NCBI GenBank assembly: GCA_934645175.1 | Contig: CAKUDE010000028.1 | Span: forward strand, 1-29,954 | Source: an uncultured Oscillospiraceae bacterium | GTDB taxonomy: Bacteria; Bacillota; Clostridia; Oscillospirales; Oscillospiraceae | DNA: 29,954 bases | Direction of reading: 5' to 3' | In this document: positions 1-6,822 of the stretch, piece by piece | Position numbering within the stretch: position 1 is the stretch's first letter | How the letters are laid out: the number at the start of each line of letters is the position of its first letter | The notes under the pieces: generated by a model | What the model was told of the DNA's origin: nothing | Databases searched by the model: none | What the model saw: the letters and a program-made list of their open reading frames with translations, nothing else | Position numbers and translations under genes: made by a program

Positions 1-35
1 ACACAAATCATCTAAATACATTCTGCAATTCTTTT

Positions 36-77
36 TGCGCTCGTTCGTGTTATGCGAACGGGCGCATTTTGCTTTTT
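36..77 (+). terminator. Intrinsic terminator of an upstream gene
   Basis: A 12-bp stem (36-47 with 55-66, one G-T pair) closes a 7-nt loop and is followed by TTTTGCTTTTT. It would end transcription of a gene lying left of the window. Because it overlaps the ATG at 52, that ATG cannot be the real start of the first gene. Confidence 0.75.
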
Positions 78-156
78 GACACATCCCGCTGTCGCTCGCC
101 TCCGACCTTCATTCGCTTTGGAAACTCACCCGAAACGAATGAAAGGAGCCGTCGTT

Positions 157-708
157 ATGAGCGACAGAAAAAATATTTTTGAAAAAATCGCCGCAAACCA
201 GCCAAAACGCACCTTCACCGGACCAGTAATGGACGAAAGGGGAAACAAGGACCTGCCTCCCGGCAAGAAGGGAGGTGAGAAAATGAAACCTGATCTCCAT
301 GAAATTCACAAGCAGCACACTTTCGATAGCTTCTGCAAGAAAGTGCTGAAACACGAAGCCGGCAACGGCCACAGGGAGATAAATCGCAGGGCGCGTATGG
401 AGATATCCATGAGCGACCTTCCGGAAGAAGCGATGGAGCAACTTGCGGTGTACGACGATTATCCCTGGGACTATACGCCTTTTCAGGTCGGTGACGAAAC
501 CGTACTTGTCAAGGACGACCGTTTGGCTGAGGCGCTTGCGGCGATTCCCGAAAGAGAACGCAATATCATTCTTTTGTATTGGTTCTTGGAATTGGCGGAC
601 CGTGAAATCGCCGACCGCATGGGAATCGCAAGGCGAACGGTGAACACGCACCGGCAGAATGCCTATCGGCTGCTTAAAAAGCTGATGGGAGGTGACGCGG
701 ATGAGTAA
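157..708 (+). CDS. Sigma-70 region-4-like regulator, Tn916 Orf7 type
   Basis: Probable sigma-factor-like regulator of the integrative element. The C-terminal half carries a region-4 helix-turn-helix: a segment with IPERERNIILLYWF, then LADREIADRMGIARRTVNTH and a basic tail, as in Tn916 Orf7. Two in-frame starts have good ribosome sites. ATG 157 (AAAGGAG upstream) gives 183 residues. ATG 283 (GGGAGGTGAG, 7 nt spacing) gives 141 residues, close to the roughly 140 residues of Orf7. The start at 283 better fits the family, while 157 adds a basic 42-residue leader. The stop overlaps the next gene by 8 nt. Known relatives regulate element functions; the exact target promoter here is unknown. Confidence 0.8.
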   Translation: MSDRKNIFEKIAANQPKRTFTGPVMDERGNKDLPPGKKGGEKMKPDLHEIHKQHTFDSFCKKVLKHEAGNGHREINRRARMEISMSDLPEEAMEQLAVYDDYPWDYTPFQVGDETVLVKDDRLAEALAAIPERERNIILLYWFLELADREIADRMGIARRTVNTHRQNAYRLLKKLMGGDADE

Positions 709-937
709 TGCGACACATACCCGCATGATCCCGTACCCGGTGATCGAGGCCGCTGTCCGTGGCGACACAGACGCGGTAAACGAGGTGATCCGTCATTATT
801 CCGGCTACATAGCTGCGCTCGCGGGGAGGACAGGCCGTGATGAAAACGGCAACTACTGTACCTATGTGGATGAAGAACTTCGCAGACGCCTGGAAACAAA
901 ACTGATTATCTCTATCCTGGGCTTTGACCTGAATTAA
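701..937 (+). CDS. Small helix-turn-helix domain protein, Tn916 Orf8 type
   Basis: A 78-residue protein starting at ATG 701, inside the end of the preceding gene (8-nt overlap), with GGGAGGTGA as ribosome site at 687-694. It contains the pattern VIEAAVRGDTDAVNEVIRHY then GYIAAL and VDEELRRRLETKL, typical of the HTH_16 family of conjugative-element regulators that accompanies Orf7-like sigma factors. The overlap suggests translational coupling, so the two probably act together. DNA binding is inferred from family; no target can be named. Confidence 0.75.
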   Translation: MSNATHTRMIPYPVIEAAVRGDTDAVNEVIRHYSGYIAALAGRTGRDENGNYCTYVDEELRRRLETKLIISILGFDLN

Positions 938-1395
938 AGTCCGGAGGCACCCATGCGTACCCCTTTCCGCATGGGTGACCGGGTTCTTTGACAAAGAAAG
1001 CCGGGCGGAATATTCCCGGCAGTATAAGGCAGACGGATACGATCTGTCGGCAACGAGCCATGCGGACGGTGCGCCACGACCTCCTGTATTTTTACGGAGC
1101 GAGCGACAGACACGAGGACGTGAAGCGGGAGCGGTTCTCCCGCGGGCGACGACTTCCGACAGGATAATGAGACTCCCTTACAGCTACAGCCCGAGCGTGC
1201 AACCGTGATTCAGGCGGCGAGGCGTCGCAGGCGATAGGTAGGGTCGCGCGAGAACCGCGTGAGGGTGAGATTCCCGTGGAGCCGTGCCAGCGGCCGTCCG
1301 TGCAGCCTATATTTTTAGATACATGAAAATCCGATTTGTTTTCGGATAAGTCGGATTTTTTCTTAAAAGCAGCAGACAAACACAGATAGACGCGG
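938..1395 (+). other. Non-coding, hairpin-rich interval between the HTH gene and xis
   Basis: About 530 nt without a convincing gene. It holds several perfect inverted repeats: 948-957 with 968-977 (10 bp, 10-nt loop), the palindrome TTCTTTGACAAAGAA at 984-998, 1000-1005 with 1015-1020 (6 bp), and 1125-1131 with 1137-1143 (7 bp), ending in a terminator at 1326-1362. Short ORFs at 975-1208 and in the next frame lack ribosome sites and recognizable domains. It could be a structured leader or small RNA, the remains of an orf10-like gene, or a DNA processing site. Only the hairpins are certain. Confidence 0.45.
1326..1362 (+). terminator. Intrinsic terminator upstream of xis
   Basis: AAAATCCGA (1326-1334) pairs with TCGGATTTT (1351-1359), and the second arm runs into a T tract to 1361. 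An internal TCGGAT at 1342-1347 offers an alternative pairing, so two competing stems are possible. It separates the upstream transcription unit from the xis promoter. Confidence 0.65.
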
Positions 1396-1401
1396 TATAA
1401 T
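1373..1401 (+). promoter_or_regulatory. Sigma-A promoter for xis-int
   Basis: CAGACA at 1373-1378, 17-nt spacer, perfect TATAAT at 1396-1401. It lies about 70 nt ahead of xis and directly after a terminator, so it is the likely start of the xis-int transcript. Confidence 0.65.
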
Positions 1402-1471
1402 AGTATCGTTAGGAAAATACTACTTGATACTTCGTGTCATTCTGTATCTGCAATTATGAAAGGAGGCAACC

Positions 1472-1678
1472 ATGTCTCAGGTACAAAACGGCACGAAGGA
1501 AATGCTTCCCGACAAGAGAACCTACACGGTGGAAGAAGTCGCTCATATTTTGGGTATCGGCAGAACCTCCGCATATATTCTTGTCAAAGAGGGGCATTTC
1601 AAAATCGTGCGAATCGGAAACGCCATACGCATTTCCAAGCGGTCATTTGACGAGTGGCTTGATTCACTCAACATCTGA
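1472..1678 (+). CDS. xis: Excisionase-family DNA-binding protein
   Basis: A 68-residue protein with the MerR-like excisionase fold (HTH_17 type): YTVEEVAHILGIGRTSAYIL, then VRIGNAIRISKRSFDEWL. These proteins bend DNA next to attachment sites and bias the integrase toward excision. The start at 1472 is set by AAAGGAGG about 8 nt upstream; an ORF in another frame at 1434 is a shadow. It is 20 nt ahead of the integrase gene, the usual xis-int pair. The gene may also act as a general directionality factor. Confidence 0.85.
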   Translation: MSQVQNGTKEMLPDKRTYTVEEVAHILGIGRTSAYILVKEGHFKIVRIGNAIRISKRSFDEWLDSLNI

Positions 1679-1698
1679 TTCATGAAAGGAAGAACAGT

Positions 1699-3111
1699 AT
1701 GGCATCCATTATCAAACGAAAAAAGAATTACTCCGTCATCTACAACTATGTGGACGAGAACGGAGAGACAAAACAAAAGTGGGAAACATGGGGCACCCAC
1801 AAAGAAGCCCTGAAACGCAAAGCCGAGATCGAGAATCAGCAGCATACAGGAACATTCCTCCCGCCGAGCAATCAGAAGATTTCCGATTTTCTCTATGACT
1901 TCGTTTCTCTTTACGGAGAAAAGAAGTGGGGCGTGTCGATGTACGACAGCCAAAACTCGCTGATCAACAACTACATAAATCCGATTATCGGAGATATGGA
2001 AGTGCAGGCAGTGACGCCGCGCGTGGTGGACGGATACATTCAGACCTTGCAAAAGACCGCTTCCGTTTCCACAAAAACGCGCAAGGCGACAACGACCTAT
2101 GTCAGCAACCAGACCATCGAGAAGATCATAAAACTTCTGCGCTGTGCGTTCAAACAGGCGGTGCGGTGGGAGATCATCGGACGCAATCCCTTCGACAATG
2201 TGGTGCTTCCGAAAACGGAGTACAAAAAGCGTGACATTTGGGACGCAGAGATGATCCGAACGGCTCTTGACAAGTGTACCGACAGTAAGCTCTATGTGGC
2301 AATGAATCTTTCATTCGCCTGCTCGCTCCGTATGGGTGAGATTTTGGGGTTGACCTGGGACAACGTACATATTTCCGAGGACGAGATCGCCGCGGACAAC
2401 GCCTATGTCTATATCGACAAGGAACTGACGCGCGCCTCCAAACGGGCAATCGAGACGCTGGGCGAAAAGGATATCTACCATATCTTCACGCCGCTCCTGC
2501 CGAACACAAGCACCCGTATCATTCTGAAAAAGCCGAAAACCGATTCCAGTATCCGCAAGGTGTGGCTGCCGAAAACGCTTGCCTATATCCTCTGCGAATG
2601 GAAGAAGGCACAGGACGAGATACGGAACTTTCTCGGTGAAGAGTACCAGGACTACAATCTTGTCATTTCGCTCCCGAACGGGCGGCCTTGCGAGGACCGT
2701 GTGATCCTCAAAGAGTTTGCGAAGCTCCGAGAGGACGCAGGGCTGCCGAAAGTGGTTTTCCACTCTCTCCGACATTCCAGTACGACTTACAAGCTGAAAC
2801 TTAACCACGGCGACCTGAAAGCCACACAGGGCGATACGGGACACGCGGAGATCGACATGATCACAAGCGTGTACGCACATATCCTTGACGAGGATCGGAA
2901 GGTCAACGCGCAGAAATTCGAAACCGCATTTTATTCCAATCCCGACCTGCATGACGTCCGTCCTCCGGCAGAACCGAAGGAGCCGGCGCCGGCAACGCTG
3001 GATTTGGCAAGCCTTGTGGAGCAGCTTCAAAAGTCTCCCGAACTCGCAAGTGCGCTTGCGGCACTCATAGCCGCGCAGGGCACGGCAGCAAAGACCGAAA
3101 AATCAAATTAG
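1699..3111 (+). CDS. int: Tyrosine site-specific integrase
   Basis: A 470-residue phage/Tn916-type integrase that cuts and rejoins the element and target DNA. The N-terminal 55 residues form an arm-binding (AP2-like) region, a SAM-like core-binding domain spans about 60-175, and the catalytic domain about 180-410. Visible catalytic residues are R211 in SLRMGEILGLTW, K278 or K280, H355 and R358 in HSLRH, H382 in GHAEIDM, and nucleophile Y392 in SVYAH, so it looks active. A low-complexity Ala/Pro/Glu tail of about 50 residues follows the catalytic domain, longer than usual. The gene points to the tRNA-Arg 3' end, and its ribosome site is GAAAGGAAG. Confidence 0.95.
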   Translation: MASIIKRKKNYSVIYNYVDENGETKQKWETWGTHKEALKRKAEIENQQHTGTFLPPSNQKISDFLYDFVSLYGEKKWGVSMYDSQNSLINNYINPIIGDMEVQAVTPRVVDGYIQTLQKTASVSTKTRKATTTYVSNQTIEKIIKLLRCAFKQAVRWEIIGRNPFDNVVLPKTEYKKRDIWDAEMIRTALDKCTDSKLYVAMNLSFACSLRMGEILGLTWDNVHISEDEIAADNAYVYIDKELTRASKRAIETLGEKDIYHIFTPLLPNTSTRIILKKPKTDSSIRKVWLPKTLAYILCEWKKAQDEIRNFLGEEYQDYNLVISLPNGRPCEDRVILKEFAKLREDAGLPKVVFHSLRHSSTTYKLKLNHGDLKATQGDTGHAEIDMITSVYAHILDEDRKVNAQKFETAFYSNPDLHDVRPPAEPKEPAPATLDLASLVEQLQKSPELASALAALIAAQGTAAKTEKSN

Positions 3112-3166
3112 CAAACAAGCGATTTTGATTAGCAAACTTTTAGAAACCGTTCGAATCCAATTAGCA
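3107..3166 (+). repeat. Three ATTAGCA direct repeats after int (candidate integrase arm sites)
   Basis: ATTAGCAAAC occurs at 3107-3116 and 3128-3137, and the shorter ATTAGCA at 3160-3166, all in the same orientation. The spacings are 21 and 32 nt, close to two and three helical turns. The first overlaps the stop codon of int. Short direct repeats flanking the crossover site are the usual arm-type binding sites of tyrosine integrases; this role is inferred from position only. Confidence 0.4.
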
Positions 3167-3250
3167 GGATATACACTTCCGAACGCATAAAAACAAGTCC
3201 GTCAAAAATTTCGGATCGTTCGATTCCTTCAAATTTGACGAGCGTGAGAG

Positions 3251-3291
3251 AAAAAACAATGCCGTAAACCATCAAAAAACGGCTTACGGCA
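3251..3291 (-). terminator. Terminator of the tRNA-Arg unit
   Basis: Reading the minus strand, TGCCGTAA (3291-3284) pairs with TTACGGCA (3267-3260) and is followed by a T-rich run (3258-3251). It begins 8 nt after the CCA end of the tRNA. It would stop transcripts coming from the promoter at 3604-3632. Confidence 0.7.
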
Positions 3292-3298
3292 AGGGTTT

Positions 3299-3375
<77 letters not shown>

Positions 3376-3399
3376 GTATGCAGCAATTATTCAATTTTG

Positions 3400-3468
3400 A
3401 GCCTTCGCAGGATTCGAACGAACTGCCGCTTAGGAGGCGTGTGCTCTATCCAACTGAGCTACTGAGAC
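3400..3468 (-). pseudogene. Degenerate tRNA-Arg(CCU)-like unit
   Basis: The 5' acceptor strand, D arm (TAGCTCAGTTGGATAGAGC) and anticodon loop CTCCTAA are kept, but the T stem (GTTCG against CCTGC) does not pair. The region is 4 nt shorter than in the intact tRNA, and no 3' strand matches GTCTCAG. The anticodon stem is also imperfect. It lies upstream of the intact tRNA in the same transcript. It is unlikely to be charged as a tRNA. Confidence 0.7.
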
Positions 3469-3491
3469 ATTTATAAGTTTTATGCAATTTT

Positions 3492-3561
3492 CAAGGCTCG
3501 AAGGAATCGAACAATCTGCCGCTTAGGAGGCGGACGCTCTATCCAACTGAGCTACTGGCGC
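3492..3561 (-). pseudogene. Second degenerate tRNA-Arg(CCU)-like unit
   Basis: Starts GCGCCAG with a normal D arm and anticodon arm (CCGC/GCGG around CTCCTAA), but it shares the 4-nt T-stem deletion of the unit at 3400-3468 and has no 3' acceptor strand complementary to its 5' end. The two degenerate units also share the 3' flank pattern ending in AAAATTG, which points to one ancestral broken copy that was duplicated in tandem. Confidence 0.7.
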
Positions 3562-3573
3562 ATATCAGAGACT

Positions 3574-3597
3574 GTTCGGCTCCGGTCGGAGCCGAAC
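3574..3597 (-). other. Perfect leader hairpin upstream of the tRNA units
   Basis: GTTCGGCTCC at 3574-3583 pairs perfectly with GGAGCCGAAC at 3588-3597 around a 4-nt loop. It starts immediately after the predicted transcription start of the tRNA unit. There is no T tract on the minus strand, so it is more likely a 5' stabilising or processing hairpin than a terminator of that transcript. Confidence 0.5.
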
Positions 3598-3603
3598 ATC
3601 TTT

Positions 3604-3632
3604 ATTGTAACGGCTGCGGCGTCAAAAGTCAA
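3604..3632 (-). promoter_or_regulatory. Strong sigma-A promoter for the tRNA-Arg unit
   Basis: On the minus strand, TTGACT (3632-3627), a 17-nt spacer and TACAAT (3609-3604). Transcription would start near 3598 and run through the hairpin, both degenerate units and the intact tRNA to the terminator at 3251-3291. It lies just after the end of ribF, so the tRNA unit is independent of the upstream operon. Confidence 0.75.
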
Positions 3633-3654
3633 GCGTTCTTCGCGGGCGGGCAGA

Positions 3655-4554
3655 TCACGCCTGTTCTTCGGCAAGCAGCGCGCGGGTTTGCGCGGCGTTG
3701 CGCAGAATCTCGGCGCGAAGGGCGTCGAGCGAGTTGAATTTCTGTTCCGGCCGCAGGAATTTCAGCAGCTCCACGCGAAGCGGTCTGCCGTAAAGGTCGC
3801 CGTCAAAATCCAGTAACCACGGCTCGACCGTCGGTGTGCTGCCGGAAACGGTCGGGCGCACACCGATGTTTGTTACGGCGGGATAGTCGCGTCCGTCTAC
3901 GCGGACGCGGCTTGCATATACGCCGAAGCGCGGCGCGACGATGCCCTCCTGCAGCGGCAGATTTGCCGTCGGGATTCCGATCGTGCGCCCTAATGCGCGG
4001 CCGTGGACAACCGTCCCGGTTATGCGGTGGCTATGTCCGAGAAAGCGTGCGGCGCGCTCCACGTCGCCTTCGGCAACCAGACGGCGGATGAGCGTCGAGG
4101 AGATTACTTCGCCGTCAAGCCTTACCTGCGGGATGCAATCGCAGCCTGCGCCGCGCTCGCGGCACGCATCCGTGAGCCGCTCCGGCGTGCCCGCGCCGTG
4201 CGCACCGAAGCGGTAATCCTCGCCGCAGACGACGTGGACGACGTGATAATCGTCAAAAAGCGTCCGGCAGACAAAGTCCTGCCACGTCTGTGCCATTCTT
4301 TCGGCGTCAAAATGCAGAGTAAATATGCGGTCAATTCCGTACAGCCCGCGCATGAGCGCGGCACGTTCTTCCGGCGTATTGAGCAGCTCGACAGGGTGAC
4401 CGTATACGAGCGTATCCGGATGGATGTCGAAGGTCAGCGCGGCGGCGGGTACGCCGAGTCGGTCGGCAAGCGCCCGCGTGCGGCGCAGCAGCGCGCCGTG
4501 ACCGAGGTGCACGCCGTCAAAAAAGCCGAGCGCAAGGACGCACGTTTGTTCCAT
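3655..4554 (-). CDS. ribF: Bifunctional riboflavin kinase / FMN adenylyltransferase
   Basis: Makes FMN from riboflavin and FAD from FMN in the cytosol. The 299 residues hold both domains. The N-terminal nucleotidyltransferase has GFFDGVHLGH at 10-19 and ISST at 151-154. The C-terminal kinase has GRTIGIPTAN at 189-198, the conserved GVYA at 211-214, and the probable catalytic Glu245 before LLDF. The start is set by AGAGGA 6 nt upstream; the protein begins about 10 residues nearer the first motif than many homologs. It is the last gene of the rimP-nusA operon, 64 nt after truB, the usual position in Firmicutes. A tRNA promoter follows. Confidence 0.96.
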   Translation of the reverse strand: MEQTCVLALGFFDGVHLGHGALLRRTRALADRLGVPAAALTFDIHPDTLVYGHPVELLNTPEERAALMRGLYGIDRIFTLHFDAERMAQTWQDFVCRTLFDDYHVVHVVCGEDYRFGAHGAGTPERLTDACRERGAGCDCIPQVRLDGEVISSTLIRRLVAEGDVERAARFLGHSHRITGTVVHGRALGRTIGIPTANLPLQEGIVAPRFGVYASRVRVDGRDYPAVTNIGVRPTVSGSTPTVEPWLLDFDGDLYGRPLRVELLKFLRPEQKFNSLDALRAEILRNAAQTRALLAEEQA

Positions 4555-4618
4555 AGAGTTCCTCTGAGTATATATGTTACAATATAAAGGCTGCGTGCTG
4601 CTTATTGCGGTGATGCAG

Positions 4619-5482
4619 CTACGGCGTGAAAAAGCTCTTTACGGTCTTCAGTACGCCGTCGGCGACCTCAACCAGCGCCAGAAAATCGCCGCTTGATGCG
4701 CGGGCACGGTATCGGCCGGGGGCGGCCGTTATGGAAAAGCCCGCGCCGTCGCGGATGCGGCGTTCCTGCTTTTCACTCAGCGTCAGCGCGGGGTATTGCA
4801 TAAACAGGCTTTCCGTGGGAAGCAGCAGGGCATTTTTGTCCGGTGCGGTAAGAATTTCGTCCATTGTGTGCGCTTCATCTGCCGTGAAGCGGCCGGCCTG
4901 CACACGCCGGAGCGCAGCCATGCAGCCGCCGCAGCCGAGCGCGGCGCCGATGTCGTGGCAGAGCGTGCGGATATAAGTGCCCTTGGAGCAGTGAACATAC
5001 AGCTCAATGTCGTTTTCGCGCCGGACAAGCATTCGCAGCTCAAATATCGTGATCTCGCGCGGCGCACGCGCGACCTCCTTGCCTGCCCGTGCCAGCTCAT
5101 AGAGCTTTTTTCCGCCGATTTTGACGGCGGAAAACATGGGCGGGAGCTGACGGAGCGCGCCGGTAAAGCGCGTAAGCGCAGCGGTAAGCGCTGCATCGGA
5201 AACATCGACGGGCTTTGCTTCCAACGTCTCGCCGGTAATGTCCTGCGTGTTGGTCGTCAATCCAAGGCGGAGCGTGGCGACGTATGCTTTTTCGGCATGC
5301 TCGAAAAACTCGACCGCGCGGGTGGCGCGGCCGAAGAAAACGGGCAGAACGCCCGTGGCCATCGGGTCAAGCGTACCGCCGTGGCCGGCGCGCTTTTCAT
5401 GGAAGACGCCCCGCAGCTTTGCCACGACATCCTGCGATGTCCAGTCGGCGGGCTTATCAACGATCAGGATTCCTTCGGCCAT
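4619..5482 (-). CDS. truB: tRNA pseudouridine-55 synthase
   Basis: Converts U55 to pseudouridine in the T loop of tRNAs. The 287 residues begin with GILIVDKPADWTSQDVV and carry the catalytic motif GHGGTLDPMATG at 33-44, with D39 as the nucleophile. The later part keeps the SKGTYIRTL motif, and a short PUA-like C-terminus follows. The ATG overlaps the TGA stop of nrnA by one base (TGATG), so translation is probably coupled. Length and position in the operon are typical. Confidence 0.97.
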   Translation of the reverse strand: MAEGILIVDKPADWTSQDVVAKLRGVFHEKRAGHGGTLDPMATGVLPVFFGRATRAVEFFEHAEKAYVATLRLGLTTNTQDITGETLEAKPVDVSDAALTAALTRFTGALRQLPPMFSAVKIGGKKLYELARAGKEVARAPREITIFELRMLVRRENDIELYVHCSKGTYIRTLCHDIGAALGCGGCMAALRRVQAGRFTADEAHTMDEILTAPDKNALLLPTESLFMQYPALTLSEKQERRIRDGAGFSITAAPGRYRARASSGDFLALVEVADGVLKTVKSFFTP

Positions 5483-6438
5483 CAGAGCTTCACTCCATAG
5501 TCGCGAAGGGCGCGCAGAATCGCTTCATGCGCCTCGGCGATGCCGCCGGGAACGCTTGCGCCTGCCGCCGCGGCATGACCGCCGCCGCCGAGCAGCGCGC
5601 AGATTTCTGCGGCGTTATAGGCCTCCGAGGTGCGGACGGAGATCTTGCCCTCGCCCTGCCCCTGACGCAGCATGATGCCGATCTCCACCCCGGCGATCTC
5701 GCGGGCGAAACCGGAGAGGTCGTCCACGTCGTCGGGCGTGATGCCCAGACGGTCGCGCGTTTCGGGGTCAATGGCGCACAGAGCGACCGCTCCGCCGGCG
5801 TAGAATTCCAGCGTTTCGGTCAGGTGCGCCTCCAGACGCAGACGGGCGAGGGAACGGGTCATGAACATGACCTTATTGATGGAGAAGGTGTCCGCGCCCG
5901 CCTCCTTGCAGGCCAGCGCCGCGCACAGCGTGTCGCAGGTGGTGTTGCTGTAGCGGAAGCAGCCGGTGTCCGTAGAGACGGCGAGGTAGATCGCCTCCGC
6001 GATTTCGCGTGTCAGCGTGACGCCCAGCTCCCGCGTGAGCCGCAGGAGAATCTCTCCGCAGGCGGCGGTTTGCGGCTCGACATAGTTGGTGCGGGCATAG
6101 CCGCCGTTACGGCCGTGGTGGTCGATCAGAAGATCGACGCTCTCTGCGTAACAGGTCAGATTATAGCCCAACATTCCCGCTGCAGCAACGTCTACCGCGA
6201 TGAAGAAGGCGTCCTCGCAGGGTGTTTCGGCAGTCAGGCCGCGAAGCCACGGGCGGTATTTTTCGGTAAATTCGTCGTTTTCCAGCACATCCGCCCGCTT
6301 GCCGAGCGCACGAAGCGCGCGGCAGAGCGCGGCGGCGCTGCCGATGGTATCGCCGTCCGGACGGCGGTGCGTCAGGATAGCGAAACGGTCGTTTTCACGC
6401 AGGAGCGCGGCGATTTGCGACAGATCATTCCCCGTCAT
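5482..6438 (-). CDS. nrnA: DHH/DHHA1 phosphoesterase, NrnA-like oligoribonuclease / pAp phosphatase
   Basis: Likely degrades short RNA oligonucleotides (and possibly cyclic-dinucleotide products or pAp) to nucleotides. The 318 residues show the DHH-family metal sites: THRRPDGDTIGS at 23-34, DVA near 83, and DHH at 106-108. The C-terminal DHHA1 motif is GGGGHAAAAGAS from 284. Length matches NrnA. It overlaps rbfA by 14 nt and truB by 1 nt, the standard order in Firmicutes. The balance between nanoRNase and pAp activity cannot be told from sequence. Confidence 0.9.
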   Translation of the reverse strand: MTGNDLSQIAALLRENDRFAILTHRRPDGDTIGSAAALCRALRALGKRADVLENDEFTEKYRPWLRGLTAETPCEDAFFIAVDVAAAGMLGYNLTCYAESVDLLIDHHGRNGGYARTNYVEPQTAACGEILLRLTRELGVTLTREIAEAIYLAVSTDTGCFRYSNTTCDTLCAALACKEAGADTFSINKVMFMTRSLARLRLEAHLTETLEFYAGGAVALCAIDPETRDRLGITPDDVDDLSGFAREIAGVEIGIMLRQGQGEGKISVRTSEAYNAAEICALLGGGGHAAAAGASVPGGIAEAHEAILRALRDYGVKL

Positions 6439-6793
6439 TGCCGTCGTCCTCCGGAAGCTCGAGCTTGTTGATCAGCTCCAGAATGTGCGCGCCGTGCACA
6501 ATGGAGTCGTCGGCCTGCCATTGCAGCTCCGGCGTATAGCGGAGCTGCAGGCTGCGGCCCAGCTCGCGGCGGAGATAACCCGCAGCGCTTTTCAGGCCGG
6601 CAACGGTTTCTTTCGTGTACTGTTTATCGAGCAGCGAGACATAGACCTTCGCGTAGCGCAGATCCGGCGTGGTTTCCACGCGGGTGATCGACAGCAGCGT
6701 GCGGTGCACGCGCGGATCCTTCACCTCGCGCAGCAGCTCGGACAGCTCGCGCATGATCTCCTCGTTAATGCGGTCGATACGGTTGGATGCCAT
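6425..6793 (-). CDS. rbfA: 30S ribosome-binding factor A
   Basis: Assembly factor for the small ribosomal subunit that acts on 16S rRNA 5' end maturation. The protein of 122 residues is a KH-type fold with IDRINEEIMRELSELL at the start, then VKDPRV and the YAKVYVSLL strand. The start at 6793 is chosen because GGAGG lies 9 nt upstream and the family begins here; an in-frame extension to 6907 would run into infB. It lies 29 nt after infB and overlaps nrnA by 14 nt. Confidence 0.95.
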   Translation of the reverse strand: MASNRIDRINEEIMRELSELLREVKDPRVHRTLLSITRVETTPDLRYAKVYVSLLDKQYTKETVAGLKSAAGYLRRELGRSLQLRYTPELQWQADDSIVHGAHILELINKLELPEDDGNDGE

Positions 6794-6822
6794 GTGATAC
6801 CCTCCTTCGGGCGGGCAATGGG

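Larger units (their letters stand above)
1..3298 (+). mobile_element. Integrase-proximal end of a Tn916/Tn1549-like integrative element (partial)
   Basis: The gene order sigma-like regulator, small HTH protein, gap, excisionase, integrase matches the orf7-orf8-xis-int end of Tn916-type conjugative elements. The integrase reads toward the 3' end of an intact tRNA-Arg gene, the usual layout for a tRNA-integrating element. Conjugation genes would lie left of the window and cannot be seen. The exact right boundary is not determined: a tRNA terminator (3251-3291) sits between int and the tRNA, so the junction could be in the tRNA 3' part or in the int-tRNA spacer. Family assignment is from gene content and order; the right limit given is approximate. 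Confidence 0.75.

Noticed and set aside
52..156. N-terminal extension of the sigma-like gene to ATG 52
   Set aside because: That ATG lies in the loop of an intrinsic terminator (36-77) and lacks a ribosome site.
975..1208. A 77-codon ORF in the hairpin-rich interval of the element
   Set aside because: It starts with a non-ATG codon inside a hairpin, without a ribosome site, and overlaps several perfect inverted repeats; coding is not supported.
5284..6471. A 395-codon plus-strand frame opposite truB and nrnA
   Set aside because: Spans two real genes on the other strand and is rich in Arg/Ala with no motif.
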